Assembly (NCBI GenBank): GCA_040389305.1
Contig: JAZKAD010000035.1
Coordinates: 1-30,367 of the forward strand
Reading direction: 5' to 3'
From: JAZKAD01 sp040389305
Lineage (GTDB): Bacteria > Pseudomonadota > Alphaproteobacteria > Rickettsiales > Rickettsiaceae
DNA: 30,367 bases
Shown: piece by piece, positions 17,701 through 25,067 of the stretch
How positions within the stretch are numbered: position 1 is the first letter of the stretch
Layout: each line of letters opens with the position of its first letter
The notes under the pieces: model-generated
Seen by the model: the letters and a program-made list of their open reading frames with translations, nothing else
What the model was told of the DNA's origin: nothing
The model's database searches: none
Position numbers and translations under genes: made by a program

Positions 17701-17958
17701 ATACTTGAGATGGAAGTGTTTACCGAAGTAAGCGTCAGGGATAAAACGCAGATTGGACGCATAGATCTCCTTGGAATATCTTCTGACAAAGCTATAATTA
17801 TCGACTATAAAACTGATAAAGGTCCGCATACTGAAATGCCGCAGCAATATAAAATGCAATTGATGTTTTATAAATCTGCAGTGCAAAAAATATATCCGGA
17901 TCATAAGATAGAAGCGAAGGTCCTTTGGCTCGAGGATTTGAGCTTTCATTCCCTTTAA
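14707..17958 (+). CDS. addA: Double-strand-break repair helicase-nuclease AddA (UvrD/Rep type)
   Basis: A 1083-residue subunit of the AddAB enzyme, the alphaproteobacterial counterpart of RecBCD, which resects broken DNA ends for RecA. Superfamily-1 helicase motifs appear in order: Walker A SASAGTGKTK (about 28-37), TFTNAAASEM, Walker B VDEAQDTSPEQW (DEAQD near residue 395), GDEKQSIYSFQGAD, LGYRST, MTIHAAKGLQAP, and LLYVAMTRSEDHL. A PD-(D/E)XK nuclease closes the protein, with GQVFHKILED near 947, GRIDLLG near 1018 and the catalytic DYKTDK near 1033. A Pro/Ala-rich linker (about 900-925) precedes it. The partner addB, commonly adjacent upstream, is not in the window. A second Met 11 codons in is an alternative start. 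Confidence 0.93.
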   Translation: MNLANGDGYEMNIAQLKASNPSYSVWVSASAGTGKTKILTDRVIKLLLSGVNPSKILCLTFTNAAASEMLTRINRELKIFAKSSKKELLLSLESLFGRPPKNQELDLAKRLFHTLLHLDQRLQIQTIHGFCQGVLRTFPFEAGIKPGFTVIDDLQAKDALKKSSEIITSQVTSQVAQDKTHESNSLLANALQFLAVNVHDTTLDDLMIEIVNSKVQFKILLDNFTDSQMYEMHLKSLMKVQDNKDEVLKKFKNSTARWDAKVNRVLDIQKTENSSIFFEKLKTQFLTNTGDLRSRIISAKLSKENPGLVEELQSIQIEVRDIDQTLKALSIIEASKAMFILAENIIAAYEKYKSKFGYIDYDDLIYLAQKLLSSSEFRDWVRYKLDGSLEHILVDEAQDTSPEQWRIIESLMQEFYAGADDKLRTVFVVGDEKQSIYSFQGADLRAFKGMNEYLHIQMQNATKEYCVIDLELGYRSTKAVMDIVAHVFQKLQGELFPLSKVIECFRAPDPGKVELWPVIQGDAKEDIFWPIPGGTEEPQQAYAKLATKIALYIKTQIDNGVLLPSTGHPVTPGDVMILVRRRNQFTSALIQALHDASIDVCGIDRLELASNLAVLDLISLAKFVLQPLDDLNLASLLKSPFIGMSENDLRLLLCGEMRIANKNTKKEALYNKITKSHIRDILSSFKQIHLAYSLQDFFLVILDVLGHRKRLLEESGNETEDAINEFLALANNFAAKTSTSLQEFVLWFERNHIEIKRDVENSNKIRIMTIHAAKGLQAPMVILADTISTPISQDKILWTEDGIPIWTGGAKNSNDFIKSSTDAKKTRDYQEYLRLLYVAMTRSEDHLIIAGYSETAKIPDGCWYNVVAESILALNPYPDDVNHHIYETPGEITNSNKVNSEISSPPPAPSPALAPLLLKPEIDSGIDPEPQLNQENLFDTQDGVIYGQVFHKILEDIVRTREVRILTSHPMLKLLPLPQSKSISYKIEKLLEMPEFQAILEMEVFTEVSVRDKTQIGRIDLLGISSDKAIIIDYKTDKGPHTEMPQQYKMQLMFYKSAVQKIYPDHKIEAKVLWLEDLSFHSL

Positions 17959-17983
17959 CTTAGAGTGCGATATAGCGGTATAT

Positions 17984-18889
17984 ATGACGATTAACGGCTG
18001 GCTTAATATTTATAAACCTACTGGTATTACCTCTGCGAAACTAGTGGGAGGAGTCAAAAGAATGCTCCATGGGCGCATTACAAAAATTGGCCATACGGGA
18101 ACGCTAGATCCTGAAGCGGAAGGTATCTTACCTCTTGCTCTTGGNNNNNNNNNNGGAGAAGCCACTAAGCTCTCGCATTGCCTAGTGGATGCGCGGAAAA
18201 AATACCGCTTCATGATAAAGTTTGGGGTGCAAACGGATAGCGCCGACAGAGCGGGAAAAATAATCAATACAACCAATATCATACCAACAAAAGCAGAATG
18301 CTATGAAGTTGTACAAAAATTCATAGGTGATATAGAACAAACACCTCCCATTTTTTCAGCAATTAAAGTCAATGGTAAAAGAGCTTATGACTTAGCCAGA
18401 AATAATCAAGAAGTGGTACTTTCTTCTAGAGTCATCACGATTTTTGATCTAGTATGCATTGGCTATGACGAGCCAAACCAAACTGCGATATATGAGGTTG
18501 AATGCTCCAAAGGAACCTATGTTCGGAGCCTTGCGGAGGATATAGCTTTCTCCTTGCAAAGTTTAGGTTTTGTGCTAGAATTGGCACGCATTAAAGTTGG
18601 CATGTTTGTGGTAGAAAATTCTATCGATTTTACAGCCATAACTTTAAAGTCTCCAGAAGATGCGATCTCGCAACTTCTGAGTAAGGTCTTGAGAATTGAT
18701 GCGGTACTGGCCGACATCCCGGTCCTTGATGCCGATGACGATATTGCGTACAAAATTAAATGCGGACAGGCTGTAGATTTCAATGCAGCGGACTCTGACT
18801 TTGTATGGATTCGTTATTTAAATAATGTACTTGCTATTGGTGCATTAAATCAAGGTCGTTTCGATTCAAAAAGAGTTTTTAATCTATAA
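17984..18889 (+). CDS. truB: tRNA pseudouridine(55) synthase, crossing a 10-N gap
   Basis: An enzyme that converts U55 in the T loop of tRNAs to pseudouridine. The TruB signature GHTGTLDPEAEGILPLAL is present with catalytic Asp42, followed after the gap (18145-18154) by GEATKLSHCL. Homologues read LPLALGEATK with no insertion, so the N-run probably replaces nothing: the two bases gg on either side of it are likely the same two bases. Later motifs QTPPIFSAIKVNGKRAYDLAR and CSKGTYVRSLAEDI are intact, and a PUA-like C-terminal part is present. It lies 25 bases after addA and 15 before rpsO. Confidence 0.95.
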   Translation: MTINGWLNIYKPTGITSAKLVGGVKRMLHGRITKIGHTGTLDPEAEGILPLALXXXXGEATKLSHCLVDARKKYRFMIKFGVQTDSADRAGKIINTTNIIPTKAECYEVVQKFIGDIEQTPPIFSAIKVNGKRAYDLARNNQEVVLSSRVITIFDLVCIGYDEPNQTAIYEVECSKGTYVRSLAEDIAFSLQSLGFVLELARIKVGMFVVENSIDFTAITLKSPEDAISQLLSKVLRIDAVLADIPVLDADDDIAYKIKCGQAVDFNAADSDFVWIRYLNNVLAIGALNQGRFDSKRVFNL

Positions 18890-18904
18890 ATATGGAGAAA
18901 TAAG

Positions 18905-19174
18905 ATGTCGATTACAGCAGAGCGTAAAGCAGATTTAATTAAAGAATATGCAATTAAGCCAGGTGATACTGGGTCAGTAGAGGTGCAATGCGCAGTTTTA
19001 ACTGAACGCATCAACAACCTTACTGGGCACTTTAAATCGCACAAAAAAGACCACCATTCAAGACGTGGTCTGTTAAAGCTGGTGAACAACCGCAAAGGCT
19101 TACTTACTTATTTAAAAAAGACGGAAGCAAGCAGGTATACTACTTTGATTGCTAGGTTAGGTCTTCGTAAATAA
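18905..19174 (+). CDS. rpsO: 30S ribosomal protein S15
   Basis: An 89-residue primary rRNA-binding protein of the small subunit. The family motifs GDTGSVEVQCAVLTERI, NLTGHFKSHKKDHHSRRGLL and TTLIARLGLRK are all present, and the length is exactly that of the family. A GGAG ribosome site lies seven bases before the ATG. The order truB-rpsO-pnp is the conserved bacterial arrangement. Confidence 0.98.
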   Translation: MSITAERKADLIKEYAIKPGDTGSVEVQCAVLTERINNLTGHFKSHKKDHHSRRGLLKLVNNRKGLLTYLKKTEASRYTTLIARLGLRK

Positions 19175-19241
19175 TACGAGTTATTATTACCGCATAAGTC
19201 CACATCTAGATACAAACACATAATACTACAATATGCTGAAA

Positions 19242-19311
19242 TCCACGCCAAGGCGTGGACAGCATCACCCCTTTAATCCGGGGTTATCTAAGCTAATAGA
19301 AGCTTAGATAA
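19242..19311 (+). promoter_or_regulatory. Three-hairpin leader in the rpsO-pnp spacer
   Basis: Three hairpins follow one another: TCCACGCC/GGCGTGGA (19242-19249 with 19252-19259), ACCCC/GGGGT (19267-19271 with 19280-19284), and TATCTAAGCT/AGCTTAGATA (19285-19294 with 19301-19310), a perfect 10-bp stem extendable by one pair, with a six-base loop. None is followed by a T-run, so they are not a simple terminator. In Escherichia coli the pnp leader folds into a stem cut by RNase III, through which PNPase represses its own synthesis. A similar role here is an inference from position and structure. Confidence 0.6.
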
Positions 19312-19335
19312 ATATATCAATTTATTGGAAAAAAT

Positions 19336-21657
19336 ATGTTTAAGGAAGTTATAAAAGAAATCAATTGGGGTGGCAAAACTCTGACAATGAAAACAGGAAA
19401 GGTTGCTCGTCAATCTGATGGTGCTGTGATGATCTCTATGGGGGAGACCGTCGTGCTATGTACAGCGGTTAGCGCAAGACAAGTCAAAGAAGGTATTGGG
19501 TTTTTTCCTCTGACCGTTCATTATCGTGAAATGGCATTTGCAGCCGGTAAAATTCCCGGTGGATTTTTCAAACGCGAAGGTAGATCTTCTGATCGCGAAA
19601 TACTTGTATGCCGGTTAATTGATCGTCCTATTAGACCATTATTTCACCCTTCGTTTTTCAACGAAACTCAGATAATTTGTACAGTTTTGTCATACGATCC
19701 AGCTTGTAATCCGGATATACTATCTATAATAGGTTCGTCGGCAGCTCTTGCTCTTTCTGGCGCTCCATATATGCACACTATTGCCGCGGCACGCGTTGGT
19801 CATATTGATGGTAATTTTGTACTTAATCCAACTTTCGATGAAGCTAAAAAAAGCAGATTAGATCTCGTAGTGGCTGGCACAGATAGCTCAGTGATGATGG
19901 TTGAATCAGAAGCAGATCAACTCTCCGAAGAAGAAATGCTAGCAGCCGTCGCATTCGGACATGACGCGTTACGTCCAGTAGTTAAAATGATCGAAGAACT
20001 CAGCTCTGAAGCTGGCAAACAAAAATGGGAACTACCTACTCCTATCGCAAGCGAAGAATTGATCAACGAGATAGAGGCTGGATATAGCTCTAAAATTACA
20101 GAAGCTTTTTCTATCAAGTTAAAACAAACACGCGTTCATGCTCTCAATATGATTCATCAATCAATAAAAGAGCAGTACGTAGATAGAGAAGACATCACTA
20201 AACTGCAAATTGAAATTGCTCTAGACGAAGTAAAAGCCAAAGTTCTTAGGACTGAAGTACTTAAGAGCGGAGTCCGTATTGATGGACGCAAGACAACTGA
20301 TATTAGATCTATAGATTGCGAAACATCTATATTGCCTAAAACGCATGGCTCTGCTCTGTTTACTCGTGGTGAAACACAAGGAATGGTTGTGGCTACGCTC
20401 GGTACAACTCAAGATGAACAAGTTGTTGACAACATTAGTGGCGACACTCGTGATCGTTTCATGCTTCAATACATATTTCCGCCTTACTCAGTAGGAGAAG
20501 CAACTCCACTTCGCGCTCCTGGCAGAAGAGAAGTCGGTCATGGTAAGCTTGCATGGCGCGCTCTGAATCCTGTCATGCCTACCAAGGAAGAATTTCCTTA
20601 TTCTCTGCGTATTGTATCTGAAATTACAGAATCAAATGGCTCATCTTCTATGGCAACTGTCTGCGGTGGATCTCTTGCTATGATGGATGCAGGTGTTCCT
20701 TTGAAAGCACCTGTGTCCGGCATTGCAATGGGCCTTATCAAAGAAGGGGAGAAATTCGTTATTCTATCAGATATTCTAGGTGATGAAGATTACCTAGGGG
20801 ATATGGATTTCAAAGTTGCTGGAACATCGAATGGTATCACGGCTCTTCAAATGGATATTAAGGTTACAGGCATTACGATTGAAATCATGAAGCAAGCTCT
20901 GTCTCAAGCTCGTGATGGACGTATCCATATCTTAGAATGCATGTCCAAGGCCCTTACTTCTCATAGAACTGAGGTTAATCAATATGCACCTATTATCAAA
21001 TCTTTCAAGGTAAATAAAGATAAAATCCGCGAGATTATTGGCCCTGGAGGCAAGGTAATCAAGGATATATGCGAAAGAACTGGTGCAAAAATTGATATCA
21101 ATGACGATGGCAAAGTTGAAGTATCCGCCATTGGTGCTGAAAATTTAAATGCCGCAGTTGCGATGATTATGGCAATTGCTGCTGAGCCAGAGATCGGACA
21201 AATTTTTGATGGCACAGTTGTCAAAGTTTTGGAATCCGGAGCTTTTATTAACTATATGCCTGGTCGCGATGGTTTTATACATATCAGCGAAATTTCTGAT
21301 GAGCGTATCGATGATATAAATAGTCATCTTATCTTAGATAAAGTAGTTAAAGTCAAAATCATAGGCGTTGATCCCAAAGGTAAGGCAAAGCTTTCTATGA
21401 GAATAGAAGCTACTCATCACGCAGAACCACCACGTCGTGAACGCTCTGACAGCGAGCGTAGCGGCGGTGAGCGCAGCGGAAGATCTCGCAGCGGCGGCGG
21501 AGAGCGCAATGAAAATCAACGCGATAGCGGTGATCGAAGTGCGGATAGAGATCNNNNNNNNNNTCACAAGCCTCGGAAAGAAGAAAGTACAGCATCCAGC
21601 GGCGGCGAAAGAAAAAGACATGGCGTTGGCTCAACCGAAAAGAAGACCTTTAATTAA
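19336..21657 (+). CDS. pnp: Polyribonucleotide nucleotidyltransferase, crossing a 10-N gap
   Basis: A phosphorolytic 3'-5' exoribonuclease of about 770 residues acting in mRNA decay. It has two RNase PH domains (about 10-140 and 309-540, the second with RIDGRKTTDIR, FTRGETQ and the catalytic SDILGDEDYLGDMDFK near 478-490), a KH domain near 556-615 (KIREIIGPGGKVIKDI) and an S1 domain from about 620 (GTVVKVLESGAFINY, RDGFIHISEIS). After residue 696 a tail rich in Arg, Ser, Gly and Glu (GGERSGRSRSGGGER) extends past the usual end. The gap (21554-21563) lies in this tail. Joining the flanks over the shared tc gives DRDHKPRKEE in frame. Its start has only a weak ribosome site after the hairpin leader. 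Confidence 0.97.
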   Translation: MFKEVIKEINWGGKTLTMKTGKVARQSDGAVMISMGETVVLCTAVSARQVKEGIGFFPLTVHYREMAFAAGKIPGGFFKREGRSSDREILVCRLIDRPIRPLFHPSFFNETQIICTVLSYDPACNPDILSIIGSSAALALSGAPYMHTIAAARVGHIDGNFVLNPTFDEAKKSRLDLVVAGTDSSVMMVESEADQLSEEEMLAAVAFGHDALRPVVKMIEELSSEAGKQKWELPTPIASEELINEIEAGYSSKITEAFSIKLKQTRVHALNMIHQSIKEQYVDREDITKLQIEIALDEVKAKVLRTEVLKSGVRIDGRKTTDIRSIDCETSILPKTHGSALFTRGETQGMVVATLGTTQDEQVVDNISGDTRDRFMLQYIFPPYSVGEATPLRAPGRREVGHGKLAWRALNPVMPTKEEFPYSLRIVSEITESNGSSSMATVCGGSLAMMDAGVPLKAPVSGIAMGLIKEGEKFVILSDILGDEDYLGDMDFKVAGTSNGITALQMDIKVTGITIEIMKQALSQARDGRIHILECMSKALTSHRTEVNQYAPIIKSFKVNKDKIREIIGPGGKVIKDICERTGAKIDINDDGKVEVSAIGAENLNAAVAMIMAIAAEPEIGQIFDGTVVKVLESGAFINYMPGRDGFIHISEISDERIDDINSHLILDKVVKVKIIGVDPKGKAKLSMRIEATHHAEPPRRERSDSERSGGERSGRSRSGGGERNENQRDSGDRSADRDXXXXHKPRKEESTASSGGERKRHGVGSTEKKTFN

Positions 21658-21680
21658 TTAGAGGCATTCTTTTCCTGTCA

Positions 21681-21722
21681 CTAGTGCGGGAATTTAGAAT
21701 AAAATCTAGATTCCCGCACTAG
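21681..21722. repeat. 18-bp stem-loop after pnp
   Basis: Left arm 21681-21698 and right arm 21705-21722 pair along 18 bp with a single T-G wobble, around the loop ATAAAA. The outer 13 bp (CTAGTGCGGGAAT and its complement) are perfect. No T-run follows on either strand, so it is not a classical intrinsic terminator. It may protect or process the 3' end of pnp mRNA, or be a dispersed palindromic repeat. Confidence 0.75.
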
Positions 21723-21783
21723 AGACTGATAATACCACGCCTTATTCACGACGCTCTATATAGCAAGACCCTAGAGTTACTTA

Positions 21784-22785
21784 ATGTATACTGATGTCAT
21801 TATCATAGGCGCAGGACCAATTGGGATTTTCTCTGCTTTTCAAGCGGGTATTCTGGGGATGAAGTCTGCAATTATAGACTCTCTCGAATCTCCCGGTGGT
21901 CAATGCTTTGCCTTGTATCCTGAAAAACCTATTTATGATATTCCAGGGCATCCTCAAATTTCTGGCCTAGAATTAATCAAACAGCTACAACTTCAAGCAT
22001 CTCCTTTTCATCCTGAATACTATCTATCTCAGCAAGTCACGCATCTTACAAAAACAGATGGGGGGTTTGAAGTCATTACGAACAAAGGTAATAAGATTAA
22101 TGGAAAGACTGTCCTTATAGCAGCAGGTGGCGGAGCATTTGGTCCAAATCGCCCTCCCCTTGAAGATATTGAAAAATACGAAGGTAAATCAATTTTTTAC
22201 TCCGTACAACAGACCCAGAATTTTCGAGATAAAAATATTGTCATAGCGGGGGGCGGAGATTCTGCACTAGATTGGACTTTGGCCTTAGCAAAGATAGCAA
22301 ATAAAATATACCTCATCCATAGGCGCGATAAATTCAGAGCAGCTCCAGAATCACTAAGGCAGCTGCGGTTACTTATCGAACAAAATAAGGTCGAGCTTGT
22401 GGTGCCATATCAACTGTCTAAGCTCGAAGGCAGCGGAGGAGTGCTAGAGAGCGTTATTGTAGAGAGTTTAAGTGGGGATCTGCGCACACTAGAAGCCGAT
22501 ATATTGCTGCCATTTTTTGGCCTCAAGATGTCCTTAGGGCCAATTCTAGACTGGGGCCTTTGCCTGGATACTAATCATATCTCAGCACCTCCCCCTCATT
22601 ACGAAACTAATATTCCAGGTATTTATGCTATAGGAGATATAGCAACTTACCCTGGTAAAATTAAACTTATTCTCACTGGATTCGCAGAGGCAGCGGCTGC
22701 ATTGCATCATTCCTACCCAAGAGTGTTTGGCGGCAAACATCTACATTTCCAATATTCTACAAATAAGGGCGTGCCTTTAAATTAG
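21784..22785 (+). CDS. Ferredoxin--NADP reductase (thioredoxin-reductase-like type)
   Basis: A 333-residue two-domain flavoprotein that exchanges electrons between NADPH and ferredoxin. It has the N-terminal FAD-binding motif DVIIIGAGPIG (residues 4-14), ESPGGQCFALYPEKPIYDIPG, an NADP-binding motif IAGGGDSALDW near 155-165, and the C-terminal FAD motif IYAIGDIATYPG. The redox CxxC of thioredoxin reductase is absent, which separates this group from TrxB. Length is normal. It converges on tsaB, and the two stop codons overlap by three to four bases. Confidence 0.9.
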   Translation: MYTDVIIIGAGPIGIFSAFQAGILGMKSAIIDSLESPGGQCFALYPEKPIYDIPGHPQISGLELIKQLQLQASPFHPEYYLSQQVTHLTKTDGGFEVITNKGNKINGKTVLIAAGGGAFGPNRPPLEDIEKYEGKSIFYSVQQTQNFRDKNIVIAGGGDSALDWTLALAKIANKIYLIHRRDKFRAAPESLRQLRLLIEQNKVELVVPYQLSKLEGSGGVLESVIVESLSGDLRTLEADILLPFFGLKMSLGPILDWGLCLDTNHISAPPPHYETNIPGIYAIGDIATYPGKIKLILTGFAEAAAALHHSYPRVFGGKHLHFQYSTNKGVPLN

Positions 22786-23462
22786 AAAGTATTTTTGCTA
22801 GGCAATTTTGCATCAGGAGGACGAATGTATAAAGGCTCTAAATTACCATCAATATCCTCAGAATTAAGCTTAGCGTAAGCTAAACGACATATAGTACGGG
22901 CGTCTGGGTTCGGAAACCTTGGCAGCATCGTAGTGTTTTCATCCATTAAACTCCCATAATCAATCATCTCCAGCCCACTTCCTCCTATAGCTACATACCC
23001 CTTGAGGCTTTTGATATAACTCTCAAAATTTTCTAGATCTATCATTTGAGGTGCTGAGTCCACGCCGCCATTTTTATATGTTTTTATATATATCTGGCTG
23101 CGATAGGCGTTAATTATCACTACCACGTAATCAAAACTCTTAACTTGTTCGGAGATACGAAAATAACTTACATCGAAATTACTAAGAGCTAGAGGCTTGA
23201 TCTTGGTAGCCAAAAGAACGCCTCTTGCAGCAGCCAAGCCTATTCTGATGCCAGTGAAGCTGCCTGGTCCCGTAGTTACCGCTAAATAGTCAATATCTTG
23301 ATAGGTTATACAAGATCTAAGCAATGCCTCTTCAATAAGAGTCATAAGCATTTCCGCTTGCATAGATGACTCTCTAGACCTAGTAACTGCTAAAGCATTC
23401 GCTCCGTCAAAAATAGCTACGCTACATTTGCCGTGAGACGTATCGAAACCTAAGATTTTCAT
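22782..23462 (-). CDS. tsaB: tRNA threonylcarbamoyladenosine biosynthesis protein TsaB
   Basis: A 226-residue ASKHA-fold protein that partners TsaD in making t6A37 on ANN-decoding tRNAs. The N-terminal phosphate motif ILGFDTSHGKCSVAI and the hallmark VTTGPGSFTGIRIGLAAARG are clear, as is the SMQAEMLMTLIEEAL helix. Length is normal. The gene ends inside the last codons of the convergent reductase gene. Confidence 0.95.
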   Translation of the reverse strand: MKILGFDTSHGKCSVAIFDGANALAVTRSRESSMQAEMLMTLIEEALLRSCITYQDIDYLAVTTGPGSFTGIRIGLAAARGVLLATKIKPLALSNFDVSYFRISEQVKSFDYVVVIINAYRSQIYIKTYKNGGVDSAPQMIDLENFESYIKSLKGYVAIGGSGLEMIDYGSLMDENTTMLPRFPNPDARTICRLAYAKLNSEDIDGNLEPLYIRPPDAKLPSKNTF

Positions 23463-23525
23463 ATAGATGCGTTATTATAAGATGCTACAAGATATGTAAT
23501 ATTCCCTGTAAAAACAAGGCATAGA

Positions 23526-24953
23526 TTATCTAGACAAAGAAGTCTGATGAGAATGAGAAGCAACACTCGGAGTTTCTGGTGTTGTTATAGCAGGCTCTCT
23601 GCGCGGTGTGTGTATATTATCACGCAGCGTTTTATGATATTCTTCTCCTGATTTATGAGAAGCCTCTACTCTTTGTACTGCCCCCTCTTTTACCTCAGAA
23701 GATACATGTATCCGATGACTTTTTGCTATATCTACTACGAGATTTTTAGCTCCTTGCAACACGCGTGAACCCAAAGACTTCTGAAGAGACTCGGCATGCA
23801 ACTCTTCTTGAAAAGTTTTTTCTATCTTGTCCACCTCAGCTTGAGTTGGAGAGTCCTTAGAGCAAAGATCTATTAAAGCATGCATGCGATTTTCCCTAGC
23901 GCCCTTCTCCCTCTCTAATGTTTTTGTATCCGTCTTGGGATCTACTCCAGATTTTACTATCTCATCAGTTAAATGCGCCCTTTCTCCCGCAGCATCCAGC
24001 CTTTTATTCGCATCATTAGATGCTCCTCCAGTAGCCGCAAGCATGGAGAGAGCTTCTTTTGTAAAATCACCACTAATGAAAGATGCGATTAAGGCAGCCG
24101 ATCCTTCGACAATATTTTCTACCAACGATTGCATATAAGCAGTAGTCTTGGAAAGAGGCTTTTCTATGTCTTGCTGAACTACCTGTTGAGAAGCATGCAC
24201 TTCTGCAGAAATATTAAGGCCTTTAGCCCGCAGTTTATCAGTGGCAAGTTTTGTAGTCTCTTGAGCTTTATTAATAGAATTTATATGAGTTAGTTTTTGC
24301 TCTAAGCTCTTAGTTTTTCTATCAGATCTAACATCTTTAGCTATGTTATAAGCCATATTTACTGCAGTGATAGTAAGCGCAATTGCAGGAGCTATACCAC
24401 CAGTTGCAACCCCCACTCCAGCTAAAGCCAAAATTGGAATAGTGAGTTTGAATATCCTTCGAGCCACACGCGAAAGTAGTATATTCTTCGCAGCAGTAAG
24501 TACTTTGCCTACTTTAGATTCGGCAAATTTCTTGAGATGTGGCATAGAGGCAAATACATGCCTTACTTCAAACATTTTATCTAATACCGGGATAACAATT
24601 CCGAGTGGCGCTGCTACGCCTGTTGCTATAGATGCTACAGTAATTCCGATCATTGTTACTGCTATAGCAGCTTTTATAAGTTTATCTCTAAAGCCAAATT
24701 TCGGGATTTCTGGAGATGTAGCCTGAGGGGTTGCACTGATAGCTTCGCTTGGAGTTTGTTCGGAAGAAGGGGTGTTTTGAATATCCTTTTGAACATCTGG
24801 ATGCTGCACCCCCGCTTTTTTCTCTAATTTTTCGCCATCCATGGAGGGGGAAACGAGATCTTTTGTCTCATCTTTAGCTCCGTCTTTTTTAGCAAAAGAC
24901 ACGACCCCTTCTTCGTGACGGATTATTTCTGCGGCGCGATCTGTATCATTCAT
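23526..24953 (-). CDS. Unrecognised large protein with two hydrophobic regions and charged helical tail
   Basis: A 475-residue orphan. The first 85 residues are polar and disordered-looking, rich in Pro, Ser, Thr, Gln, Asp and Lys. Hydrophobic Ala/Gly/Ile/Val-rich regions lie at about 91-124 and 168-201, separated by a basic segment (HLKKFAESKVGKVL, SRVARRIFK). The remainder is helical and charged (NKRLDAAGERAHLTDEI, EREKGARENRMHAL) and ends in a His/Ser/Thr-rich tail with RREPAITTPETP. There is no signal peptide, enzyme motif or recognised domain. It is flanked by tsaB and a sensor kinase on the same strand. Its plan resembles the orphan at 13903-14640 (hydrophobic Gly/Ala segments plus charged tail), though I see no clear alignable homology. 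Confidence 0.6.
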   Translation of the reverse strand: MNDTDRAAEIIRHEEGVVSFAKKDGAKDETKDLVSPSMDGEKLEKKAGVQHPDVQKDIQNTPSSEQTPSEAISATPQATSPEIPKFGFRDKLIKAAIAVTMIGITVASIATGVAAPLGIVIPVLDKMFEVRHVFASMPHLKKFAESKVGKVLTAAKNILLSRVARRIFKLTIPILALAGVGVATGGIAPAIALTITAVNMAYNIAKDVRSDRKTKSLEQKLTHINSINKAQETTKLATDKLRAKGLNISAEVHASQQVVQQDIEKPLSKTTAYMQSLVENIVEGSAALIASFISGDFTKEALSMLAATGGASNDANKRLDAAGERAHLTDEIVKSGVDPKTDTKTLEREKGARENRMHALIDLCSKDSPTQAEVDKIEKTFQEELHAESLQKSLGSRVLQGAKNLVVDIAKSHRIHVSSEVKEGAVQRVEASHKSGEEYHKTLRDNIHTPRREPAITTPETPSVASHSHQTSLSR

Positions 24954-25067
24954 ATTTATACATTCTACAAAAAATACGTTTGCTGTAGCCTTTATTTTTC
25001 GCTACCTCTAGAAAACCTTAGGAGCGTAAATAAACGCACCAGTTGCTGTCGTCTCCATACATTTAAC

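Noticed and set aside
21437..21661. Extra open frames on both strands over the pnp tail
   Set aside because: The low-complexity, GC-rich repeats of the tail keep several frames open; only the pnp frame continues a known protein.
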